Source: Mesorhizobium shangrilense
GTDB lineage: Bacteria; Pseudomonadota; Alphaproteobacteria; Rhizobiales; Rhizobiaceae
DNA length: 64,000 nt
NCBI RefSeq assembly: GCF_040537815.1
Contig: NZ_JBEWSZ010000001.1
Span: forward strand, 4,154,001-4,218,000
Direction: 5' to 3'
Positions 45,301 through 54,329 of this stretch are shown piece after piece. The position numbers and the translations under genes were made by a program. How positions within the stretch are numbered: position 1 is the first letter of the stretch; each line of letters starts with the position of its first letter. The notes beneath the pieces are model-generated. The model saw only the letters and a program-made list of their open reading frames with translations, was not told the DNA's origin and did not search any database.

Positions 45301-47891
45301 CCAGCCTCGGAGCGTTCCGCCATTCGGCCCGCGATGAGTCGAGGTTCCGAGCCCAGCCCCCGTAACGTCCGCATCCACTCGACCAATGCCAGGAGCGGTG
45401 CAGAAGACGACCGCTCCCCGCGCCAATCCCCGCCAAAGGCAGATCGGCCAAAAGCGTCGCCCTCGCGTATCCTTGCAGCGGCCGCCTGTCCCTTCATCAA
45501 AAGGTCGAGCAGATGAATCAAGTCAGCCATAGGAGCTTTGGGATCGACTACAATGGAGCGCATAAGTGCTGTCGCCCGACGGTAGTCGCTGTTCAACGCT
45601 TTTAAGATTCCCGTGTGGGTGGCAAGCGCCTGCCGTGTCGTGGCCACGTCGGTGCTCCACGCGGCGTCTACGACCTTCCCTTGGAGTCCGGCGCGAACGG
45701 CTTCGAGCGTCGCAACACTGTCCGCTAGATCGCCAGCCTGCTCAAGTCCGGAGTCCCAGACGGTGGCCGCGAAGGCCTCAGGACTGGCGTCAGGAGCAGC
45801 CGCTACTCGTTCGCCAGTCACGACCAGTCTTAGGAGACCTGTCAGCGTGTCCGGCAGGACTGTCGATCCTAGCTCCTGATTCAGCCGTTCAGCCTCTTGC
45901 TTCAGCCGCGGTAGCAGAATGGTGAGCTGTCGTGCGCGGACGAATCCCTCTTTGGGAAACTCCGAGGGGAGCTTTGCGAGCTCAGTCTCAAGACCTTCGA
46001 TGGGAGTGTCTACAGCCCCCATCGCCAAGTGCTCAGAGAGTCCCGCGGACTTGCGCGCGTAGTCGGCACCTATCCATAGCAGTGATGAGATTTCTTTTGC
46101 CTGGTCATCCCATGAGGACGAGGCCAGCGCCTCGGGAGGAAACGAAGGCGCCGCCGCAAGAAGTTCGGCGCGATCCCGCACTGGGCTGCTGTCATGGAGG
46201 ATCTGCGGAGGTTCCGATTCAATCTCCTTGGCGATGGTCGCAAGGTGTTCCCGGAGCGCCTCCGCCTGAGACAGTAAGGATTCAATGCGAGGAACCAGCC
46301 TCTCGACGGTGGTGGAGAGCACGCCGTCGAGACCCACTCCTCGCCAGGGATGATGGATCGGCAGGCCGATCTCGTCGATTCGCTGAGAAACCTCGTCCAG
46401 CAGCCGTCGACGCATTGAGACAGCGTCAGCCGGCCAGTCGGTAGCGCCATCAAGCTGGATATCTACGGGTCTTTGCCCCTGCTGCTTGAGCCGGATCAGT
46501 TGGCCAAGAACCTGGTAGGGGGTGAGTTCGGACGCCCCATGCGAAACGTGCATGAGGGCAGCATGAGCATTCAGCTTATCCCGTGCCTCAAGGAGGTGGT
46601 CGGTCAGCGACGAGGGAAACTGTCCCCGAGGTGATCCAAGATGCCAGGTGCGGCGCAGTTCCTCCAGCATCATGCGTTTGTTCGCTTTGTTGCTATGGAG
46701 CTCGAGGCAAGCGTCCCCCACCCCGGCAGTGTCAAGCCGTCGCTTCACGACCTCCAGCGCGGCCATCTTTTCGGCCACGAACAGCACGGTTTTGCCGTCA
46801 GCCACCGCCGACGCGATGATGTTCGCGATCGTCTGCGATTTTCCTGTCCCTGGCGGACCTTGGATAACAAGGTCGCGGCCATTCCTCACGTCGTGGATCG
46901 CGAGTGTCTGAGAACTGTCGCTGTCGACGATATGCAGCATGTCGGCCGGCGCGATATGCGGATCGATCGCGATGTCGTCGGACATCAGCGGCTCACGCGT
47001 CTCGAAGCCATCTGAAAGAAGCGAGCGAATCTTTGGCTGGTCGATAATCTTTGCGCCGTCCGGCCAAATGTCCGGATCAAGGTCACGGTACATCAGGAAC
47101 TTCGCGAACGAGAAGAACCCAAGCACCATGTCGTCGCGGAACACCTCCCAACCTTCCTTGGTCGAGACTGCTTGCGCGACAGCATCAAGATAACCCGAGG
47201 CATCGAAATCGTCTCCCGCTTCGAAAGGAGGCATGGCGAGCTTGTGCAGTCGGTCGAGATAGGCCTCAAGGGAGAGATTTGCAGTATGATCCTCCGGTCG
47301 AGCCCTTAGTCGGAACCTTTCCCCGGCCGCCCCTCGTTCGAGCCGAACCGGCACAAGTATGAGCGGAGCGTGCCGGATATTCTCTTTGTTGTTCGGGTCC
47401 ACCCACTTCAGCATGCCGAGCGCCAAGAAGAGGATGTTAACCCCCTGCTCCTCCTCAAGTGTCCGGGCATCGTGGTAGAGGTCGAGGAGACGTCGTTGCA
47501 AGCCAGTTGGTGTCATCCGCGTTTGCAGCTTGGTGTCCGAATGCCGCGCAGACACTCCTCTGTCGTCGCCTTCATCGTCCTCAGGTTGGGCAAGGGTAAC
47601 TGGGGAATAGTCGATCTCTTCGTCCGGAACCCCGCTATCTTCCTGACCGGCCTTCGACCGGTCAGGCTTCCCCGCCAGGAATGTGAACGCCTTCCCTTCG
47701 TTCACCAGAAGCCGGTAGATTTCTGAAGACCTCTCATCGACGACATCGATTGTCTTCGCGCTTTTTGAGAACCTAGGCACATTCAGAAGGCGATTGCGGG
47801 CTGAAAGGTCCAGCAACTCCATCCTGGCGCGCTCGAGTTTCTCCTTTAAAGGGAGGTCACTTTGGAAGACAGATTTTTCGACGTCTGACAA
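42318..47891 (-). CDS. DUF4011-helicase-Vsr-DUF3320 anti-phage protein (Hhe type)
   Basis: This 1857-aa protein has the DUF4011 motif MELLDLSARNRLLNVPR near residue 25. A superfamily 1 helicase core follows: Walker A GPPGTGKSQTIAN near residue 347 and Walker B LLVMDEASQIQPVDALGS near 1225, then GDERQLPPTTFF and the 3' helicase motifs (HYRSRHQSL, NVQGDERDVIMIS). Near residue 1560 lies a Vsr/DUF559-like nuclease (HAQVGIAGFFIDLAV, GIECDGIGYHSS, RDRDRLRQAVLEDHGW). A DUF3320 domain is near 1700. This matches the single-gene Hhe defence system. It is inferred to restrict phage or plasmid DNA. The long insert between the helicase halves is helical. Confidence 0.9.
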   Translation of the reverse strand: MSDVEKSVFQSDLPLKEKLERARMELLDLSARNRLLNVPRFSKSAKTIDVVDERSSEIYRLLVNEGKAFTFLAGKPDRSKAGQEDSGVPDEEIDYSPVTLAQPEDDEGDDRGVSARHSDTKLQTRMTPTGLQRRLLDLYHDARTLEEEQGVNILFLALGMLKWVDPNNKENIRHAPLILVPVRLERGAAGERFRLRARPEDHTANLSLEAYLDRLHKLAMPPFEAGDDFDASGYLDAVAQAVSTKEGWEVFRDDMVLGFFSFAKFLMYRDLDPDIWPDGAKIIDQPKIRSLLSDGFETREPLMSDDIAIDPHIAPADMLHIVDSDSSQTLAIHDVRNGRDLVIQGPPGTGKSQTIANIIASAVADGKTVLFVAEKMAALEVVKRRLDTAGVGDACLELHSNKANKRMMLEELRRTWHLGSPRGQFPSSLTDHLLEARDKLNAHAALMHVSHGASELTPYQVLGQLIRLKQQGQRPVDIQLDGATDWPADAVSMRRRLLDEVSQRIDEIGLPIHHPWRGVGLDGVLSTTVERLVPRIESLLSQAEALREHLATIAKEIESEPPQILHDSSPVRDRAELLAAAPSFPPEALASSSWDDQAKEISSLLWIGADYARKSAGLSEHLAMGAVDTPIEGLETELAKLPSEFPKEGFVRARQLTILLPRLKQEAERLNQELGSTVLPDTLTGLLRLVVTGERVAAAPDASPEAFAATVWDSGLEQAGDLADSVATLEAVRAGLQGKVVDAAWSTDVATTRQALATHTGILKALNSDYRRATALMRSIVVDPKAPMADLIHLLDLLMKGQAAAARIREGDAFGRSAFGGDWRGERSSSAPLLALVEWMRTLRGLGSEPRLIAGRMAERSEAGARAERVRKVIEIGRPIIEGFWNDLGHLASSTLGNVTSAERAVLDLVEPKARAVTRADELSRQVLAAAPDLVVDRLELVRGLGQLQELAQAVDAADALGNSAFGSAWAGRMSNWTALADGELWLRQNGALRHLAARLPERVELAASARAAHTVAQAVGGELKALAGDLTADATSLFGAQDFSEVEISEVISRLNSWLEHLEQLSKWVAYRERSDSARKAGLGELVDALAKGQVATGSARSTFDMAYYERVLTAMAAEQPELARFDGELHSRAVRDFADLDRQRIKAGAIEVVTAHHRKIPPRDGGAGPVGLLRSEMARKRGHMPIRQLMQKAGPAIQALKPVFMMSPLSVAQFLSPGRISFDLLVMDEASQIQPVDALGSIARTKQVVVVGDERQLPPTTFFAKMTGSQSEDDDGEGAQVADIESILGLFTARGLPQRMLRWHYRSRHQSLIAVSNSQFYENRLFIVPSPYTQEAGMGLRFHHVPEGVFDSGGTGTNPVEARTVAEAIIRHAKSNPHESLGVATFSVSQRRAIQDELEALRRLNPDTEEFFHAHPSEPFFVKNLENVQGDERDVIMISVGYAKNAQGYMAMRFGPLGAEGGERRLNVLISRAKRSCEVFASITDEDIDLERGKGKGVFAFKLFLHYARTGRLSLAQVTTREMDSVFEEQVANALIEKGYQVHAQVGIAGFFIDLAVADPDRPGRYILGIECDGIGYHSSRSARDRDRLRQAVLEDHGWIIHRIWSPDWFQRPREQLERTVLAIEAARKELDARLELGLQRHRAVTVEVVTVDRGNVTEIGLENAKEAEKPHRAYEEIELKRPGPFELHETPTGMMAGLVEQVVATEAPIHLDEVVSRIRDAWGLQRAGGRIQDAIERGLIIAESRGAVARRGNFCFKPGASVSLRDRSQTMSPGLRKPEMIAQEEIAEGAIEIVTSNLGATEEEIAVRVARMLGFKATSAQLRSVISAAVSDLVVKGMLRSENGLLVADSARQL

Positions 47892-48347
47892 TTGTGCCCC
47901 CTGTAAAACGAAACAAATAGAGCCTACGCAAGCGCCACCTGCAAGAAAAAAGCGGTCTATTAAACTTCAGACGACTATGGGCTCACACCGCAGTTTTTAT
48001 ATTGTGCAGTGCGGTACAATGACAGGAAAGCCTCTGTCGGATTGGGACATCATGCGCGGCAAGCGCGTGCCTAAAAATTTCGTTTGCAAGAGTGTTGAAA
48101 ATCAGCCGGACATTGGCCGCGCAGCTATCCAAGCTCGTGGATCATGACGCCAGGCACAACCGTCCTGGCGATCTCGCATAGGTGCTGGTGATGCGGGTGT
48201 CGAGGCCGACGGCATTCAGATCAGTATCAGTCCATGCCTCGACATGCTGACTCTTCGAAGAGGGAACTGAGATCTTACTAAGGTTGCGACCCGGTCTGGC
48301 TACTTTTTCAGTAGCAAAAACATCTTGTTGTGCCGTGTCCATGTAAT
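47892..48347. other. Intergenic region upstream of the Hhe-type gene
   Basis: This 456-bp gap must hold the promoter of the giant gene. A 56-codon plus-strand frame (47977-48147) exists but has no Shine-Dalgarno and matches nothing known. No terminator was identified. Confidence 0.4.
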
Positions 48348-48887
48348 CTAAGCGCGGGAGGCAGAGAAAGATTCGTATCTTTTTCTGAAGCGCTTGACTG
48401 CGCGCATCACGCGAAAAAGCCGCCAAATTCCGGGAGGCGCGCCGGTAACATAAGCGTTTCGGACAGCAAGATCGATCTGAACACCAAGCGCCTTACCGTC
48501 TGCTAAAATATGTGTCGCGACATCGGGAGCAGGCTTTGCGTGTCCTAGCCAATCCGGCAAGCGCGCCAAAGTACGAAAGGCCTCGTCGAGTCCCCACAAC
48601 GTATAGCGAACATCAAGCCGCTTTTCTTTCAGGCGCTTCGCTGCTTCAGCTGCGGCACGGTATCTTTCCGCATGCTGAGGACTACCCATTACTTTTCGTT
48701 GGATGGTTGATAACGCGATTACTTCATGTACTGCTTTTCCAATTGATTTAAGATCCTCTGCAATTACGTCGCGTTGAGCCGTCCTATATTCCTCGCCACG
48801 CTTATTCATCACGGTTAAAATTAGCGTAATGACTGTTGCAGCCGCGGCGATGATGGCGGCGAGCATTGTGGCTTCTGGCTGACTCAT
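48348..48887 (-). CDS. Single-span membrane protein of unknown function between defence genes
   Basis: The start at 48887 gives 179 aa; a longer frame to 49031 adds a basic, serine-rich tail with no support. One N-terminal span (ATMLAAIIAAAATVITLILTV) anchors a cytoplasmic helical domain rich in Arg and Lys (QHAERYRAAAEAAKRLKEKR, LFRVMRAVKRFRKRYESF). No family was recognised. It lies between the Hhe-type and TrlF-type genes on the same strand, about 450 bp from each, so it could be an accessory or an independent gene. Confidence 0.6.
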   Translation of the reverse strand: MSQPEATMLAAIIAAAATVITLILTVMNKRGEEYRTAQRDVIAEDLKSIGKAVHEVIALSTIQRKVMGSPQHAERYRAAAEAAKRLKEKRLDVRYTLWGLDEAFRTLARLPDWLGHAKPAPDVATHILADGKALGVQIDLAVRNAYVTGAPPGIWRLFRVMRAVKRFRKRYESFSASRA

Positions 48888-49120
48888 TGCTACTCGCTGT
48901 GATTGACGGGGCGAGCGCGATGGAATTCTGCTCGTATGGCTGATACTGGCCCTAACAACCTCATTGCGCAACGACCGCTTCTTGACGGACCGGGATGGCT
49001 TGGGCAAGGCTAGCTTGGGTCGTTTGCCCAATGTCCACTTCAGTCGAATGTGTGTCGAAAGCGGCCGGCAGATTTCGGCCCGTCCCGGCTATTCAGAAAT
49101 GCGCATCCGAACGGCCTCTT

Positions 49121-49190
49121 TGGGCGCAAAGCCTTCATGTGTACTTTCGCCAGGGCGAGTCCGCTTTTCACAAGCCGACCTGACTGAAGT
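49121..49190 (+). repeat. Copy B of the ~72-bp imperfect direct repeat
   Basis: It aligns with 42041-42112, including GGCGCAAAGCC, CTTTCGCCAG and GCCGACCTGACTGAA. It lies between the small membrane protein gene and the TrlF-like gene. Confidence 0.65.
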
Positions 49191-49334
49191 TATACGCGAG
49201 TGGCACATACTGCGAGCGTGGTGCAAACTGCTTACATCATGCGGAGGTAACAGCGCTATGGGCTCGCTGAAGTCCCAGCCTGTCTTTAAGCCTGCGAAGT
49301 GTCGATCGGGAGTCGCCGAGTTCGAACCTGTCGT

Positions 49335-52300
49335 TCAGTGATATTTTTGGCCACGATTGTTGAAGGCAATTTTGGTGCCTTCCAGGATATCGACGACTGC
49401 CTTGTTGATTGTTCCATCTTCGATCGACCCTGCATTGTAGGAGATCGAGGGGCCACTCTTTCGATCAAATGTCGCGTGGATGATCTGCTCCGCATCGCAG
49501 ACAACAGCGAGATTGGGATTGTGGGTCACCATAATAATCTGGCGGGATCTCTTCGCCTCGTTGAGCACGGGGACCAGGAGACTAACCACCGTCTCGTTGT
49601 CGAGATTCTCCTCAGGCTGGTCAAGGACAATTGGATTCCGTCCTTTGTCAACCAGTAGATAGAATATAAGGAGGAGCGCGCCCCGCTGCCCAGGGGAGAG
49701 CTGCTCGATTGGTGTGTCCTGGAACATCAAGGTATATTTCGGCTCCAGATACTCGAGGCCGAACACATAACTGTAGACGGAAGCGGGCTCCCGATCCTTG
49801 CGCATTAGGGATCGGATGCCGGGGGCGTTGCCCACCTCACCCGCGCTGGCGGTCAGCAAGGAATCGATATCATTGGCAAAGCCCACCGCATCGCTGGGTT
49901 GATTGAAAGCGTATTTATCGAATCGGATCCGGATTGCGTTCAGGCTTTCTTCATCCCCACGAAGCTCGCCTCTGATCTGTTTTATGTCACTGAAAAGATT
50001 CGTGGCGATGCTTTCCGGTGAGCCCAGCAGGCGAGCCTGGAATTGCAATTTGTAATCATCCCGGATCAGCGCATTGCTCTGGATCAGACTTTGCAATGGC
50101 ACGAAGAACGCTTCGCGGGCGACACGCTGTTCCTCGAGCACGCTGAAAATGTCGGATGTTATTCCTTGTCGCTCTTCACGCCGCTTTTTTAGCAAAGCCG
50201 GCAGCTCATCGATCTGCGTTAGTCGCCGTTGAAGACCCTTAAGGCTTTCCGGATCTGTATCGGACCCGTCGATCACATCCAGGGCTGTTTGCCATATTTG
50301 AAGCGCCTGGACGTACGTTTGGTACTTCTTTTGAGGCTCGTTGAGCTTTTCAACGAGAGGTGCTTGTTCTGCGATAAGGCCATCGCGTACGCCGGCTAAT
50401 GTCGCCATCTTCAAGTCGATTTCGGCCTCTTCAGCTACCAATTTCTCCACGCTTTGCGTCAAGACTGCATCTTTGATTGTCATCGATATGATGTCGTCCA
50501 CCTTGAGCTCGGCGAGTTCCAGATCAGCGGCAATTTCCACCGTGAAAGCATCGTACTGACGTTGGAAGAAAGCAATTCGGTCTCGAATACTTCGCACCGT
50601 CCGCGCCTTTCGGCCAACCCCTTGTCTGGTGTCGGTTAGTGCCTTTGCTCCAACGGACAATTTCTCCAGCTCCGCGGAAATCTCGGCGAGCCGTCCGCTG
50701 GCCTGATATTGCTCCGTCGTTAGTCGATCGGTCGGCGCCGGCTCTGCCTGAGGCTTGATTGCCAAGTGCTCTGCCCGTTGACGCTCCTTCAGAGCGATTT
50801 GCTCAACAAGATTGGCTCGGACACCAGGGTTTAGCTGATCCTCATCAGCGACAAGTTGCTGGCTGAGCGTCCTCAGACGGCTGCGAAGCCCTTCAGTCCT
50901 CGCCCTGAACGTGGCTTCCTGTGCACTTATCAGCTGGTCAAAATCGAGGGCGTCTAGCCGGACATCCTTTGGCACGTGAGAGAAAATAACAGCGCGCAGC
51001 TCTTTCTCAAATACTTCAGTTTTTCCCGATACATGCTCGTTGCAAAGCGCTTCGAACCGACCTTGCGGAATGTAGCGAACCAGTTCTACACGATCATGGG
51101 CAGGGTCTTCTGCGAGCGACATTTCGCGGGGATCACCGGCAAGCCACGTGAGTTTTCCAAGGAACTGGCGCGCGGGTTCGCCGTTTTTTCCACGGAAACG
51201 CTCCTTCTTCAAAAATGAGAAATGGGCACCCTGCTGAGAGTTGCCGAGCAGAGCGAGGATATCGGCCAAGGCGCTTTTGCCGCTGCCCTTATTGCCGATC
51301 ACGGCCACGAGATCCGGATTGAGCGGGATCTCGACTTCATGCAGCCACTTATCGGCGAGCATGCTCCCATCGACCTTTTTAATACTGATGCGATCTATGT
51401 AGAATGTCTTGTTCTCATTGATGCGCTCCAGTTTGGGTGGCCTAGCGCCGAGAAATGATCGTTTCGCCGGCTCTTTCAGGGCCTGCAGGAGACCTTTCCA
51501 GGTAGGGTCCGCCTTGATCCAGGTGCGCTTTCCTGATGGATAGTCACCGTAGCCGCGCTTGTCCTTGCCATTTCCCACAAAGCAATGCGCGTCGCTGCCT
51601 GACACCGCAAGGCGTGGAAGATCGCGAAGGGCTGCCTGAAAATTGCAAACCCATTTGGCGTTACCAGGTGTTTCGATGCCGCAGAACGCGGCCCACAAGT
51701 TCGGATCCCGCGTTTCGAAAATTGGAGAGCTTTCGAATAAGCCCAGGGTATAGGCATAGTGGGTTGACCAATCGACCTCCTGAAGGCCATCGTTTGTAGA
51801 GAACGGCATAAACCCAATGGCACGGCCGTCTGGAACTTTGCGGATTGCTTCCTTGTAAGAGTCAGTATTGATCTCAGCGACCTTGCAGCCGGCGAGATAT
51901 GCTACCTCGTCGTCCGCATCGACCTCCTCTTTCGTAAACCCGTGGACGGCGAGTTTGTCCTTGCCAACGAAGCGCGCGACTTCAATCAGCGCGTTTGATG
52001 ATAGTGGCCGGTTAACCAGCTCGACTTTCAAATGCGACAGGAAGTCCCTGAGGTGTTGATCGGGAATATCGTCGGAAAACATTACATGTGCATTGAGGCG
52101 TGCCTTCATAGGAGACACAAGGCGAAGCTCGATACCTGGAAACAACGTCTTCTTCAGCTTGGGTGCAGTTTCTTCGCTGCGCCGCTTCTTCAGCGCAAAC
52201 CACCCATCGAAGTGCCAGTAGTCCATCAGGCAGTATGCGGCCGGAGACGCACCGTTCAGGGCATTGATCATTTCGTCGAGAAGTTGGTCGTTGCGCACAG

Positions 52301-52394
52301 CATCGCCCGCAAATTTCTCGCCGCTCCACTCGAACGAAGCAGGCGAGTGAATATGAAGGTCCCACTCCCGCCACTCAGATCCCCGCGAATACAT
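49335..52394 (-). CDS. PHP-domain SMC-like ATPase (TrlF family)
   Basis: The 1019-aa protein starts with a PHP phosphoesterase domain: EWDLHIHSPASFEWSG at residues 9-24, ELRLVSPMKARLNAHV, and AVSGSDAHCF near residue 270 supply metal ligands. An SMC/RecF-like ATPase follows: Walker A AVIGNKGSGKSALADIL near residue 365, long coiled coils about 480-760, signature EQLSPGQRGALLL near 895, Walker B NPIVLDQPEENLDN near 920 and a switch His (VTHNP). The fusion suggests an ATP-gated nuclease or phosphatase acting on nucleic acid. Such genes are frequent in defence islands. The family name is given on architecture. Confidence 0.88.
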   Translation of the reverse strand: MYSRGSEWREWDLHIHSPASFEWSGEKFAGDAVRNDQLLDEMINALNGASPAAYCLMDYWHFDGWFALKKRRSEETAPKLKKTLFPGIELRLVSPMKARLNAHVMFSDDIPDQHLRDFLSHLKVELVNRPLSSNALIEVARFVGKDKLAVHGFTKEEVDADDEVAYLAGCKVAEINTDSYKEAIRKVPDGRAIGFMPFSTNDGLQEVDWSTHYAYTLGLFESSPIFETRDPNLWAAFCGIETPGNAKWVCNFQAALRDLPRLAVSGSDAHCFVGNGKDKRGYGDYPSGKRTWIKADPTWKGLLQALKEPAKRSFLGARPPKLERINENKTFYIDRISIKKVDGSMLADKWLHEVEIPLNPDLVAVIGNKGSGKSALADILALLGNSQQGAHFSFLKKERFRGKNGEPARQFLGKLTWLAGDPREMSLAEDPAHDRVELVRYIPQGRFEALCNEHVSGKTEVFEKELRAVIFSHVPKDVRLDALDFDQLISAQEATFRARTEGLRSRLRTLSQQLVADEDQLNPGVRANLVEQIALKERQRAEHLAIKPQAEPAPTDRLTTEQYQASGRLAEISAELEKLSVGAKALTDTRQGVGRKARTVRSIRDRIAFFQRQYDAFTVEIAADLELAELKVDDIISMTIKDAVLTQSVEKLVAEEAEIDLKMATLAGVRDGLIAEQAPLVEKLNEPQKKYQTYVQALQIWQTALDVIDGSDTDPESLKGLQRRLTQIDELPALLKKRREERQGITSDIFSVLEEQRVAREAFFVPLQSLIQSNALIRDDYKLQFQARLLGSPESIATNLFSDIKQIRGELRGDEESLNAIRIRFDKYAFNQPSDAVGFANDIDSLLTASAGEVGNAPGIRSLMRKDREPASVYSYVFGLEYLEPKYTLMFQDTPIEQLSPGQRGALLLIFYLLVDKGRNPIVLDQPEENLDNETVVSLLVPVLNEAKRSRQIIMVTHNPNLAVVCDAEQIIHATFDRKSGPSISYNAGSIEDGTINKAVVDILEGTKIAFNNRGQKYH

Positions 52395-52430
52395 CTGTCA
52401 CGCCCCGATAAGAACTTATCTTTCGAGGCG

Positions 52431-52831
52431 TTATCGCTGCCCCCCGGATAGCGTCGTAACATGACGCGCTTGTTCGTCAAACGGAGACATTGTCAGAAGT
52501 CGGAGCGGCGCTTCTCGTTGAAGCGCTTTGCCATGAACGAGCCCGCCCCCTTTGCTGGGCTGGCGGTCCTTCTGGTTAACAGCCAAGACATTTATGAGGG
52601 GAGCGGTGGGCTCGACTTTCTGAATCTTACCCATGAGCGAGCCGACGACAAACCCGAGGCGTGTCCTGAAGATAGTCGAGAAACCGGCCTAGTTCTCAAG
52701 CTTGGCGCCAAGTTCCCGGTAGGTCATCGTAGAACCGTCTAGGGCGACCGCAATCAAGAATCGCATAGCCGGGGCAAGTCCGTGAGCAACCAGGTCGTTG
52801 TTTGTTGCCGCATACGGCCTACGTTTCGCCA
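52431..52831 (-). pseudogene. Degenerate gene upstream of the TrlF-like gene (in-frame stop and frameshift)
   Basis: From an ATG at 52831 the minus strand reads MAKRRPYAATNNDLVAHGLA, PAMRFLIAVALDGSTMTYRE and LGAKLEN, hits an amber codon, then continues coherently with AGFSTIFRTRLGFVVGSLMG and VEPTAPLINVLAVNQKDRQP. Beyond that the frame shifts (SFMAKRFNEKRR continues in another frame). I do not recognise a named family. It ends 36 bp before the TrlF-type start, so it may once have been co-expressed. A stop at codon 47 makes it non-functional unless suppressed. Confidence 0.65.
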
Positions 52832-53415
52832 TTCTTTGCCCCCACCATCTTCTCGATTAGCGCACGCCCAGCTCTGGAACCCGCAAATCCGAGGGCCTAA
52901 GCCTTCCAATGCATGCACGCATGCATTCACCGTGCTCGGAAGGATATCCAGAAATATCTTCAATCGGTCTCCTCTCTCGTAGGCGATCGGCACACTACCA
53001 AAGCTGCCTCTTTGCGGTAGGGCGCCATGTGCTGTCCCGTTGCTATCGTCCAATTGCTGGCTACAGTGTCTCCAGGCCCGGCATGCGTCTGTTGGCTCCC
53101 GCCCACTCTGCAAGTCCAGTGCTCAGGAACAGCCGCGCATATTCGCGTTCCTGATCCTTCGTCGATCGCTTCGACAGGATGACGGCGGTGCCGTCGTTCC
53201 GGGCCCTGTCGACCTTGAAAGGATTCGGCTGGAGTCGGTCCCGGCTCCACTCAAAGGCCGTACATATGGATGCAGGCGATCAGGTCCGTACTTTCAAATT
53301 TTCTTGGAAACTGGGGCCGTCCACATATGGACTTCACCATGCAAGCAAGCATTGGTAGGCACCATAGGCTTCAACGAAGCCCTGATCTCCTAGCCCGCAG
53401 TGTCTGACCGCGGGC
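52832..53415. other. Decayed DNA with an unidentified coding fragment
   Basis: On the minus strand 53262-53061 reads TAFEWSRDRLQPNPFKVDRA, then STKDQEREYARLFLSTGLAE and ends in a stop. It is protein-like but lacks a start and has no family I recognise. A GCCCGC ... GCGGGC hairpin lies at 53393-53415. No other gene was recognised. Confidence 0.45.
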
Positions 53416-53456
53416 TTCAGCCAGTACTAGCGCTGGATTAGCCGGCTCTGGCTGAA
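53416..53456. promoter_or_regulatory. Long inverted repeat in the leader of the recombinase operon
   Basis: TTCAGCCAG (53416-53424) and CTGGCTGAA (53448-53456) form a perfect 9-bp inverted repeat with a 23-base loop, ending at the Shine-Dalgarno GAAGGAGAT of the DUF3489 gene. It could be an operator, a translation-control hairpin or part of a recombinase site. Confidence 0.5.
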
Positions 53457-53466
53457 GGAGATCAAA

Positions 53467-53820
53467 ATGTCGAACGACACCGATGCCAATAGATCTGCCG
53501 AGACCAACATCCTGGAACCCACTGTTTCCAAGGGAAAAGGCCGAACGAAGGGCAAAGCAGCAAAGGCTGAGGCGCCTGCGAAGGCAGGAAAGGTGATAAA
53601 GCCGGGCGCGACAAAGGCAGATCTGGTTCTCAAAAAGCTAGCCACGCCGAAAGGGGCCAGCATTCAGAACCTGGCGGAGGTAACCGGCTGGCAAGCCCAC
53701 TCGGTCCGCGGGTTTCTATCGGGCACCGTCAAGAAAAAGCTTGGGCAGGCGCTCATCAGCGAGATCGGCAAGGATGGTACCCGGCGGTACAGAATCGCGG
53801 ACATTGCGACCGGCGCGTGA
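53467..53820 (+). CDS. DUF3489 domain-containing protein
   Basis: The ATG follows AAGGAGATCAAA. The 117-aa protein has a basic, alanine/lysine-rich N-terminus and a C-terminal DUF3489 winged-helix-like domain (ADLVLKKLATPKGASIQNLA, TGWQAHSVRGFLSGTVKKKLG, GTRRYRIA). The family nearly always precedes DUF2924 and a large serine recombinase in Alphaproteobacteria, as here, and may regulate or assist it. Its stop overlaps the next gene's GTG start. Confidence 0.9.
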   Translation: MSNDTDANRSAETNILEPTVSKGKGRTKGKAAKAEAPAKAGKVIKPGATKADLVLKKLATPKGASIQNLAEVTGWQAHSVRGFLSGTVKKKLGQALISEIGKDGTRRYRIADIATGA

Positions 53821-54329
53821 ATTCGATGATCGCCAGAAAAGATTTGGAAAATGAGATCGCCGGTGTCGGCGATCTCGACCGTGATGAGCTGGTCGCTCGG
53901 TGGGCAAAAATCTTTCGATGCCCCCCTCCACCAGGCGTCCGGCGAGAGTTGCTCTCCTACGCGATAGCCTCGGACCTCCAGGCAAAACGCCTTGGCGGCC
54001 TATCCGCTGAGGGGAAGAAGGCGCTCAAACTCGCCATCGCGAATGTGGTGGCGAAAATGCCAAGGTCGGGCCAAACAGATACCGATGCCACAGCTCTTGG
54101 AGGGGATAGCTCCGGCAACACCGGAAAAGCAAAGCGGAGTGATACCATCGCGCGCGCCACTCCACGGGTTGGTGCAAGGCTCATACGTGATTGGAACGGA
54201 AGGACCAACGTCGTCGACGTGGTGAAGGACGGGTTCCTGTTTGAAGGCACGAAATACCTCTCGCTCTCGGCAATCGCTCGGAAAATCACTGGCGCCCACT
54301 GGTCAGGCCCGAGGTTCTTTGGACTATGA
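53817..54329 (+). CDS. DUF2924 domain-containing protein
   Basis: The likely start is a GTG overlapping the DUF3489 stop (GTGA); an ATG 9 bp later is the alternative. The 170-aa protein shows the family pattern (DELVARWAKIFRCPPPPGVR, RRELLSYAIASDLQAKRLGG, GARLIRDWNGRTNVVDVVKD, LSAIARKITGAHWSGPRFFG). The C-terminal part with FEGTKYLSLSAIA resembles a DNA-binding fold used by phage-type proteins. It overlaps the recombinase start by four bases and is presumably its partner. Confidence 0.92.
   Translation: MNSMIARKDLENEIAGVGDLDRDELVARWAKIFRCPPPPGVRRELLSYAIASDLQAKRLGGLSAEGKKALKLAIANVVAKMPRSGQTDTDATALGGDSSGNTGKAKRSDTIARATPRVGARLIRDWNGRTNVVDVVKDGFLFEGTKYLSLSAIARKITGAHWSGPRFFGL

Noticed and set aside
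47977..48147. 56-codon frame upstream of the Hhe-type gene, plus strand
   Set aside because: No Shine-Dalgarno, no recognisable motif, and it lies where the promoter of the giant gene must be.
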